Positions 1 through 5,705 of a DNA stretch of 5,705 nucleotides are shown here, one piece after another. The stretch comes from Pseudomonadota bacterium (lineage in GTDB: Bacteria > Pseudomonadota > Gammaproteobacteria > Steroidobacterales > Steroidobacteraceae): positions 1-5,705 of the forward strand of contig JAJXZV010000016.1 in assembly GCA_021779875.1 (NCBI GenBank). Direction: 5' to 3'. Both the position numbers and the translations under genes were made by a program. How positions within the stretch are numbered: position 1 is the first letter of the stretch; the number at the start of each line of letters is the position of its first letter. The notes beneath the pieces were generated by a model. That model searched no databases, was not told the DNA's origin, and saw only the letters and a program-made list of their open reading frames with translations.

Positions 1-369
1 CGCGATCTCGTCGGCGGCGCGGCGCGCGAGGCGCGCGGCCTCCCGATTCAGCTCCGCGACCAGTGCCTCCATGCCGTAATCGGCCTGCGAGACGGGATTG
101 GAATTGAAGGTGTTGGTCGCGATGACGTCCGCCCCCGCGGTGAGGTACTCGCGATGGATGGCCTCGACGAGGGCCGGGCGCGTGAGCACCAGCAGGTCGT
201 TGTTGCCCTTGAGGTCGCTCGGCCATCCCGCGAAGCGTTCGCCGCGGAACTGCGCCTCGCTCAGCGCGTGCCGCTGGATCATGGTGCCCATGGCGCCGTC
301 CATGATCACCAGCCGCTGCTCGAGCGCCGCGATCAGACCCTGCGCCCGTTGCGGGAGCCCCCGCGCCAC
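1..369 (-). CDS. metH: Cobalamin-dependent methionine synthase, N-terminal homocysteine-binding domain (partial)
   Basis: MetH transfers the methyl group of 5-methyltetrahydrofolate through cobalamin to homocysteine, giving methionine in the cytoplasm. Only the first 123 codons are present; the gene runs off the left edge. Seen: the family's N-terminal motifs in order, DGAMGTM (about residues 24-30), [20 protein letters not shown] (41-60) and [12 protein letters not shown] (79-90), all closely matching E. coli MetH from memory. The zinc-binding cysteines lie beyond the window, so it cannot be seen whether this is full-length MetH or the first half of a split metH. There is no ATG before the conserved core. 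I chose GTG at 369 because GGTGG lies 7 nt upstream. In-frame GTGs at 375 and 390 are possible; the one at 390 would overlap the metF stop as GTGA. It follows metF directly and is probably co-transcribed. Function is secure, the start is not. Confidence 0.93.
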   Translation of the reverse strand, partial: MARGLPQRAQGLIAALEQRLVIMDGAMGTMIQRHALSEAQFRGERFAGWPSDLKGNNDLLVLTRPALVEAIHREYLTAGADVIATNTFNSNPVSQADYGMEALVAELNREAARLARRAADEIA

Positions 370-1322
<953 letters not shown>

Positions 1323-1333
<11 letters not shown>

Positions 1334-1350
1334 TCTCATTATCTTCATAG
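1323..1350. promoter_or_regulatory. 28-bp interrupted palindrome in the metF-metR gap
   Basis: Arms CTATGA (1323-1328) and TCATAG (1345-1350) are perfect inverted repeats 16 bp apart. Within it, TGAC-TCAAT-CTCA (1326-1338) matches the MetR half-sites TGAA/TTCA at 3 of 4 bases on each side, so it may be a degenerate second MetR site. It covers the metF -35 and the metR -10, and is centred near -34 of the inferred metF start, where LysR-type activators usually place their activation site. Confidence 0.4.
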
Positions 1351-1356
1351 TCGAGG

Positions 1357-1369
1357 TGAACCAACTTCA
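1357..1369. promoter_or_regulatory. MetR-box operator on the metR start codon
   Basis: TGAACCAACTTCA is a perfect TGAA-N5-TTCA palindrome, the known MetR recognition pattern. It overlaps the end of the metR Shine-Dalgarno (GAGGTG, 1353-1358), and its last base is the A of the metR ATG. Its centre is about 65 bp upstream of the inferred metF start, the usual recognition-site position for a LysR activator, and about 27 bp downstream of the inferred metR start, a position suited to autorepression. Confidence 0.7.
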
Positions 1370-2295
1370 TGGCGAGCAGCGCCCTGGAACTGCGGCATCT
1401 GGAGACCCTGGTGGCGCTCGCCGAGTGCGGCAGCCTCTCCAAGGCGGCCGCGCGCCTGTTCCTGACCCAGTCGGCGCTGTCCCACCAGTTGAAGGCCCTG
1501 GAGAGCCACTACGGCGCCGCGCTGGTGGAGAAGAACGTCCGCCCGCTGCGCTTCACCGCCATCGGCCAGCGGCTGCTGGCCCTGGCGCGCGTGGTGCTGC
1601 CGCAGGTCGCCGAAGCCGGCCGCGACGTGGCGCGCCTCGCCCAGGGGCACGCGGGTCCGCTGCGGGTGGTCGTGCAATGCCACAGCTGCTTCGACTGGCT
1701 GATGCCGGCCATGGACGCCTATCGCTCGCTCTGGCCGGAGGTCGAGCTCGACATCCTCTCGGGCTTCGTCGCCGATCCGCTGCCGCTGCTCGCCCGCGGG
1801 GAGGCGGAACTCGCCGTCATCCACGACCGCCAGCCCGAGCAGCCCGACGTGGTCTTCAGTCCGCTGTTCCGCTACGAGAGCGTCGCCCTGATGAGCCCGC
1901 GCCACCGCCTCGCCGCCAAGCACTGGCTGGAGGCCCGTGACTTCGCCGACGAGACCTTGATCACCTATCCGGTGGCCGACGACATGCTCGACGTGATGAA
2001 GCACTGCCTGACCCCCGCCGGCATCGACCCGAAGCGGCGCACCGCCGAGGTCACCGTCGCGATCCTGCAGCTGGTGGCGAGCGGCCGCGGCATCGCCGCC
2101 CTGCCCTCTTGGACGGTGGGCAACTACATCGAACGCGGCTACGTGGTGTCGCGGCCCATCGGCCAGGGGGGGCTGCGTTGCGAGCTGTACGCGGCCACCA
2201 CGACCGTGGGCGCGCAGGCGGCCTACATCCGCGAATTCATCGCCCTCACCCGAACCCAGAGCCTGACCACCCTCAGCGGGGTTTCCGCGCTCTGA
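1369..2295 (+). CDS. metR: LysR-family methionine biosynthesis regulator MetR
   Basis: A 308-residue LysR-type DNA-binding regulator that senses homocysteine and controls methionine genes. Seen: an N-terminal winged helix-turn-helix (about residues 6-66), with SLSKAAARLFLTQSALSHQL as the recognition region and RPLRFTAIGQ as the wing, then a substrate-binding domain from about 97. QCHSCFDWLMPAM (103-115) corresponds to ECHSC in E. coli MetR and marks this subfamily; LITYPV (197-202) and GIAALPSW (241-248) also align. The length is usual for the family. The ATG at 1369 has GAGGTG 10 nt upstream. It is divergent from metF, the classical arrangement of a LysR gene and its target, and a MetR box lies on its own start codon. 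This makes activation of metF(H) and repression of itself likely, but both are inferred. It converges on the cheX-like gene. Confidence 0.94.
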   Translation: MASSALELRHLETLVALAECGSLSKAAARLFLTQSALSHQLKALESHYGAALVEKNVRPLRFTAIGQRLLALARVVLPQVAEAGRDVARLAQGHAGPLRVVVQCHSCFDWLMPAMDAYRSLWPEVELDILSGFVADPLPLLARGEAELAVIHDRQPEQPDVVFSPLFRYESVALMSPRHRLAAKHWLEARDFADETLITYPVADDMLDVMKHCLTPAGIDPKRRTAEVTVAILQLVASGRGIAALPSWTVGNYIERGYVVSRPIGQGGLRCELYAATTTVGAQAAYIREFIALTRTQSLTTLSGVSAL

Positions 2296-2300
2296 AGCGA

Positions 2301-2318
2301 CGGCCGGCGGAGGCCGCC
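2301..2318. terminator. GC-rich hairpin between convergent genes, possible weak terminator
   Basis: Two alternative 5-bp GC stems overlap in the 22-bp gap: CGGCC/GGCCG (2301-2305 with 2312-2316) and GGCGG/CCGCC (2306-2310 with 2314-2318). No T-run follows on either strand, so this is not a standard intrinsic terminator. The position between the metR and cheX-like stop codons is its main support. Confidence 0.25.
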
Positions 2319-2764
2319 TACTGCAGGCAGACCACCAGCTTGGCGGCGTGCGTGCGCCAGTTGATCGGGATGACGAAGCAGCGCGCGTGCGGCAGGCCGA
2401 CGCCCTCGGAGGCGTTGGCGAGCACGTTCGGCACCGAGATCACGAAGCCCTTGCCGAGATCGCGGCGCGCGTTGCCCGAGATGGTGTTGGCCACCTCGCC
2501 CACGAGGTCGCGCATGTTCTCCTCGCTGGTGTCCGTCTCCTGCATGCGCATCAGCAGCACCGTCAGCATGCCGCGCGGCGCCGTGAAGTACACGAGACCC
2601 TTGCGGATTCCCGTGATGTCGATGACCCCGGCGAAATCGTAGGTGCCCGGCTTGCCGTCGGTGACCAGGTAAGGCGAGCCCACGGTCGCGGCCTGATTGG
2701 TGAGCGTCTCGAACACCCGCAGGGCCCCGTCGATGAAGATTCGCAGCTCGGTTTCGCGGAACAT
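2318..2764 (-). CDS. cheX: CheX-family CheY-P phosphatase
   Basis: A 148-residue cytoplasmic protein of the CheC/CheX/FliY type, which removes phosphate from phosphorylated CheY-like receivers. Seen: GEVANTISGNARRDL (about residues 89-103) contains the family's E-x2-N active-site pair, Glu90 and Asn93, on the expected helix, preceded by an alpha/beta segment (IDITGIRKGLVYF about 48-60, TVLLMRM about 68-74). A single E-x2-N motif and this length fit CheX better than CheC, which has two. I chose the ATG at 2764 (MFRETELRIF): it lies 2 bp after the receiver stop (TGACCATG), whereas in-frame starts further upstream would run into the receiver gene. Its own Shine-Dalgarno is weak, so translational coupling is likely. 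Last gene of the operon; the obvious substrate is the adjacent receiver. The gene symbol is by family; the role in chemotaxis is unproven. Confidence 0.85.
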   Translation of the reverse strand: MFRETELRIFIDGALRVFETLTNQAATVGSPYLVTDGKPGTYDFAGVIDITGIRKGLVYFTAPRGMLTVLLMRMQETDTSEENMRDLVGEVANTISGNARRDLGKGFVISVPNVLANASEGVGLPHARCFVIPINWRTHAAKLVVCLQ

Positions 2765-2766
2765 GG

Positions 2767-3150
2767 TCAACGGCCCGCCAGCAGCTCTTCCAACGCGCCG
2801 TTGAGCTGACGGTCGGTGAAGGGCTTGCACAGGAATCCATTCGCGCCGCGCTCGATCGCCTCCACGGCCGTGGCCTTGTCCGCGAGCGCGGAGATCACGA
2901 GGATCAGCACGTCGGGCCTGATCCGCACCAGCTCCGTGACGCACTCGATGCCGTCCATCTCCGGCATGGTCAGGTCCATGGTCACCACGTCGGCGCCGGT
3001 GCGGCGGAACAACTCCACCGCTTCGACCCCGTTGGCCGCCGCGCCGACCACCTCGAGGCGGTCGATCTGCTGGGAACGCTCGATGCGGCGCCGGATGATG
3101 TTCGAATCATCCACGATCAGCATCTTCAGGACGTTCGGCCCCTCGCTCAT
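2767..3150 (-). CDS. Single-domain CheY-like response regulator
   Basis: A 127-residue receiver domain with no output domain, so it should act by protein contact in the cytoplasm. All catalytic positions are visible: acidic pair Asp14-Asp15 (LIVDDSN), phosphoacceptor Asp59 (VVTMDLTMPEMDG), Ser87 in the conserved Thr/Ser position (VISALAD) and Lys109 (CKPF). It should therefore be phosphorylatable. The ATG at 3150 shares one base with the kinase stop (TGATG) and has GAGG 7 nt upstream, inside the end of the kinase gene. Placed between a CheA-like kinase and a CheX phosphatase, it is almost certainly their shared substrate. Its downstream target cannot be read from the window: a flagellar switch, pilus motor or another enzyme are all possible. 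No symbol is given because it is not shown to be the chemotaxis CheY. Confidence 0.92.
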   Translation of the reverse strand: MSEGPNVLKMLIVDDSNIIRRRIERSQQIDRLEVVGAAANGVEAVELFRRTGADVVTMDLTMPEMDGIECVTELVRIRPDVLILVISALADKATAVEAIERGANGFLCKPFTDRQLNGALEELLAGR

Positions 3151-5327
3151 CAGGCGGCCTCATGATTCTTTCCCGCGCTCTGCAGCACGGGCAGGTTGAC
3201 GGTGAAGCGCGTGAACTTGCCCGGCGCGGTCGACACCCCGATCCGGCCGCCCGCCTCCTGCACCAGGTTCGCGATCAGGTTCATGCCGACGCCGCGGCCC
3301 GCATCCTTGGTGGACTTGTCGTAGGTCGAGAAGCCGGCGCGGAACAACAGCCGCAGCGCCTGCTTCGGGCCGAGCGTGGGCGCCTCATCGGCGCTCACCA
3401 GGCCGCGCTGCATCGCCGTGGCGACGATCTTCTGGGTGGACAGGCCCTGTCCGTCGTCCTCGATCGACAGCCGGAACCCGTCCGCACCCTGCGGCTCCAC
3501 CTCGATGCGGATCAACCCGCAGGGATCCTTGCCGGCCGCGCGCCGCGCCTGCGGGGTCTCGATGCCGTGCATCACCGCATTGCGCACCGCCTGTACCGCG
3601 ATGTCCTTGACGAGGCGCCGATAGGCGTTCGGCAGCGCCTCGAGACCGGCCGACTCGACGCGCGCCGCCTTGCCGTTCTCGTGGCCCACCTTCTCCGCGA
3701 GCTGCTTGAGCATCGAATCGACGTCGGTCGGCGCGGCCGCCGAAGCCGGAGCGCCGCGCTCCGCCGCCGGAGCCGCCGCCTGCTGCAGGCGCGAGAGCTT
3801 GGCGACCAGGTCGCGGATCGATTGCAGGTGCGTGAACAGGTCGTCCAGCTTGACGATCAGCGGCAGGAAGTCGTTGCCCGACAGGTCCCCCTTCTCGCGC
3901 AGCGCACGCAGGTCCTCCTCGAACCGGTGCGCCCGGTCCTCGATGGTGGTCAGCCCGATCGCCGCCGCCTCGCCCTTGACCGCGTGCACCTGGCGGAAGA
4001 TCGAATCGACCTTCTTGCGGAACGCGCTCTCCTCGCGCGCCGGTTCGCGCAGGATGGAGTTGACCATCTGCAGCGCGACGTCCGAGTCGCCGAGGAACGA
4101 CGCCAGCTGCTTGGGGTCGACCCGCAGCAGGCCGAGCAGGGTGTCGATCTGCGACTGGGACTGGTCCTGCGCGGCCTTCAACTCGTGGCCCAGGGCGACC
4201 CGCGCGCTCGCGTCCGACACCGACACCAGGATGTGGGAGATGTCCGTGCCGCTGCGCACGCGGTGGAAGTCGAACTCGAGGTACTGCGGCGCCGCGCTGC
4301 CGGACTCGCCGGGGAAGTGCACCTCGACCTCGCCCAGCGGATTGATGGACTTGACCAGGTTCTCGTTGGTGCGCTCGGTCCACAGCACGCGCACGAATTT
4401 CATCGCCGTGGCGAGCGTCTTCGCGGGCACGATGTCCTTGAGCAGGTCCTCGAACGTCAGGCCGGCGACGTCGTCGCGCTTGAACAGGTCGCGCATCGCG
4501 GCCGAGTGCGCCGCGCCGATGACCAGATCCCGGTCGAGCAGGAACAGGCCTTCCTTCATGGTGCGGAAGATGCTGTCGGCCTGGCGCTTGGCCTCGAGCA
4601 CGGCCTCCTCCTGGCGCTGTCGGCCGAGCTGCAGCATGATGCCGAGCGCCACCATGGTCGCCGCGAGCAGCAGGCCGAGGAGCATCACGAGACTCAGGGT
4701 GGACGCCGCGGCGGCGCTGCTCTTCTGCAGGGCGTCGCCGATGCCGTTGAAGTCGGCGTCGATCTTCGGAATGGCCTCGCGCGCCGCGCGCAACGCCGAG
4801 GTGGTGGCCTCGGCGAGCCGGCGGCCGGCCGGATTGAGGTGGGTGCCGGCGCTCTCGCTATCGAAGTACGGAATGCCCTGGAACTCGAACAGCGGCTGCA
4901 GGCGGCGGCGATAGGCCGACCACTCGGCCGCGAGCGCCGTCACGCTCGCCTTCACGTCCGCATCGGCCAGCGCGGTGGTCTCGGTCGGGGCGTCGAACCA
5001 GCCGATGGCCTGCGCGGCGCCCATGCGGTTGGTCGCCTCGGTGAGCGCCTGGGCGTCGCGGCGCAGCTGATCGATCGGGGTCTGCACGTAGCCGCCGGAA
5101 TCGAGGCGGTCCTGCACCGCGGCGACCGCGCTTTGGATCGCCAGCGAATAGCGGCGCTGCTCGCTCACGAACTTCAGTGCGGCGGCGTCGTTCGACAGCG
5201 TCTTGGCGAGACGCAGCCCCGGGATGAACACGGCGCCGACGAAGGCCACGCAGGCCGCGGCGATGAGCAGGATGTCGACGCGGACGCGGCTGCGTGCTAC
5301 TGCATCCTGTTCGACTGGGGATTTCAT
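3150..5327 (-). CDS. Membrane-anchored CheA-like hybrid sensor kinase (sensor-PAS-HPt-HATPase)
   Basis: A 725-residue inner-membrane kinase. Domains in order: TM helix 1 (about 18-36); a mostly helical extracytoplasmic region (about 37-208), in which SNDAAALKFVSEQRRYS resembles PilJ-type or four-helix sensor domains; TM helix 2 (about 210-233); a short helical linker; a PAS-like domain (about 249-375, starting SIFRTMKEGLFLLDRD); a helical segment; an HPt domain with phosphoacceptor His448 in RQVHAVKGEAAAIGL; an Ala/Pro-rich linker (517-533); and a CheA-type ATPase with N-box VRNAVMHGIE (Asn583), G1 DDGQG (624-628), F-box FRAGFSTYD and G2 GRGVGM (677-682). No CheW-like P5 domain follows: the protein ends about 12 residues after TVNLPVL. 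Start: ATG at 5327 with GGAG 9 nt upstream. It should autophosphorylate His448 and pass phosphate to the adjacent receiver. The signal is unknown. Confidence 0.92.
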   Translation of the reverse strand: MKSPVEQDAVARSRVRVDILLIAAACVAFVGAVFIPGLRLAKTLSNDAAALKFVSEQRRYSLAIQSAVAAVQDRLDSGGYVQTPIDQLRRDAQALTEATNRMGAAQAIGWFDAPTETTALADADVKASVTALAAEWSAYRRRLQPLFEFQGIPYFDSESAGTHLNPAGRRLAEATTSALRAAREAIPKIDADFNGIGDALQKSSAAAASTLSLVMLLGLLLAATMVALGIMLQLGRQRQEEAVLEAKRQADSIFRTMKEGLFLLDRDLVIGAAHSAAMRDLFKRDDVAGLTFEDLLKDIVPAKTLATAMKFVRVLWTERTNENLVKSINPLGEVEVHFPGESGSAAPQYLEFDFHRVRSGTDISHILVSVSDASARVALGHELKAAQDQSQSQIDTLLGLLRVDPKQLASFLGDSDVALQMVNSILREPAREESAFRKKVDSIFRQVHAVKGEAAAIGLTTIEDRAHRFEEDLRALREKGDLSGNDFLPLIVKLDDLFTHLQSIRDLVAKLSRLQQAAAPAAERGAPASAAAPTDVDSMLKQLAEKVGHENGKAARVESAGLEALPNAYRRLVKDIAVQAVRNAVMHGIETPQARRAAGKDPCGLIRIEVEPQGADGFRLSIEDDGQGLSTQKIVATAMQRGLVSADEAPTLGPKQALRLLFRAGFSTYDKSTKDAGRGVGMNLIANLVQEAGGRIGVSTAPGKFTRFTVNLPVLQSAGKNHEAA

Positions 5328-5351
5328 GGGTCTGTACTCCGGAGCGATGGG

Positions 5352-5615
5352 CTAATTCGACAACTTGAAGGTCACGCGCTGCTTCGCAGGTCGGGTGACC
5401 TGGGGCACGCTCTTGGGCAGCGGCTCGTAGCGCGCCGCCTGCAGCGCGGCGACGGCGGCGCGGTCGAAGGTGCCGGCAGGCTCGGCGGCGGCCACCAGGA
5501 TGCCGGTCGCGCGCCCGTCCGGGCCGAGCGTGAGGCCGGAGCGCGGGAGCAGGCCCGGCAGCGGACGGATCCGCTGCACCGCCTCCTCCGTCAGCGACCA
5601 CTTCATTACTCCCAC
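5352..5615 (-). CDS. Short TonB C-terminal-domain-like protein
   Basis: An 87-residue protein resembling the TonB C-terminal fold: a strand pair around a DPDG-type turn (GLTLGPDGRATGILVAAAEP, about 27-46), then FDRAAVAALQAARYEPLP (50-67), very like the family's helix ending in RxRYxP, and a final strand QRVTFKLS (79-86). The usual N-terminal membrane helix and proline-rich spacer are absent, and no signal peptide is evident. An in-frame TGA at 5645-5643 excludes a longer form. The GTG at 5615 is favoured by AAGGAGG at 5635-5629, though its 13-nt spacing is long; an in-frame ATG at 5606 is an alternative. It is the first gene of the operon, 24 bp before the kinase. It could be a remnant of a TonB-like protein or a stand-alone domain. 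Function unknown; I do not claim iron transport. Confidence 0.7.
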   Translation of the reverse strand: MGVMKWSLTEEAVQRIRPLPGLLPRSGLTLGPDGRATGILVAAAEPAGTFDRAAVAALQAARYEPLPKSVPQVTRPAKQRVTFKLSN

Positions 5616-5628
5616 GCCTAAAGCAAAG

Positions 5629-5635
5629 CCTCCTT
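5629..5635 (-). promoter_or_regulatory. Strong Shine-Dalgarno of the TonB-like gene
   Basis: AAGGAGG on the minus strand is a full-strength anti-16S match, stronger than any other ribosome site in the window. It lies 13 nt before the GTG at 5615 and 22 nt before the ATG at 5606, which favours the GTG. The 70 bp upstream to the window edge show no promoter I can support. Confidence 0.55.
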
Positions 5636-5705
5636 CGTCGGCTCAGCTTTTACTTAGCGCCGTTGGTAGAAACCGCGCAAAGTACCGGCTTCACCAGCCA
5701 GCCTT

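Noticed and set aside
1345..2004. A 219-codon open frame on the minus strand opposite metR
   Set aside because: It overlaps well-conserved MetR sequence, has a shadow-like composition and no family motif.
2765..2944. N-terminal extension of the cheX-like gene to 2944
   Set aside because: The extra residues are an out-of-frame reading of the receiver C-terminus. The ATG at 2764 gives the expected CheX length and lies just after the receiver stop.
3162..5621. An 819-codon open frame on the plus strand across the kinase and TonB-like genes
   Set aside because: It is antisense to clearly conserved CheA, HPt and receptor segments. It is rich in Arg, His, Leu, Gln and Gly with no recognisable domain, as expected for the mirror of a GC-rich gene.
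5636..5660. FliA (sigma-28) promoter before the TonB-like gene, from GCCGACGA on the minus strand
   Set aside because: GCCGACGA resembles the -10 GCCGATAA, but no TAAAG-like -35 sits at the required spacing; the nearby CTAAG is too close.
5600..5705. Cyclic-di-GMP (GEMM) riboswitch on the plus strand, because of GCAAAGCCTCC at 5623-5633
   Set aside because: Only this short string matches. The flanking conserved elements and helices are not in the right order, and the match is largely the complement of the Shine-Dalgarno of the TonB-like gene. No plus-strand gene follows in the window.

Overview
The window is about 5.7 kb of GC-rich chromosomal DNA with ordinary, dense bacterial gene packing. 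A MetR-type LysR regulator divergent from metF, a cobalamin-dependent methionine synthase next to metF, and a TonB-type domain all point to a Gram-negative proteobacterium, probably a GC-rich gammaproteobacterium of the Xanthomonadales/Nevskiales kind. That placement is inferred from gene content and base composition. No RNA gene, insertion sequence, CRISPR array or phage gene is visible.

Left part (1-2295) is a methionine/one-carbon module. metH (only its N-terminal homocysteine-binding part is in the window) and metF lie on the minus strand as metF-metH. metR diverges from them on the plus strand. MetF makes 5-methyltetrahydrofolate, MetH uses it to methylate homocysteine, and MetR is the homocysteine-responsive regulator. 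The metF-metR gap of 97 bp carries overlapping promoters and a perfect TGAA-N5-TTCA MetR box. The box sits on the metR start codon and about 65 bp upstream of the inferred metF transcription start. A perfect 15-bp tandem duplication covers the metF stop and metH start.

Right part (2318-5615) is a four-gene minus-strand operon: a short TonB C-terminal-domain protein, a 725-residue membrane-anchored CheA-like histidine kinase, a single-domain CheY-like receiver, and a CheX-type phosphatase. Gaps are 24 bp, a 1-nt overlap and 2 bp. The kinase fuses an extracytoplasmic sensor, a PAS domain, an internal HPt domain and a CheA-type ATPase, and lacks a CheW-like domain. With its own receiver and phosphatase this looks like a complete, array-independent phosphorelay whose signal and output are unknown; it is the most interesting part of the window. 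The operon converges on metR with 22 bp between the stop codons. The last 90 bp (5616-5705) hold the leader of the TonB-like gene, with a strong Shine-Dalgarno and no confident promoter.
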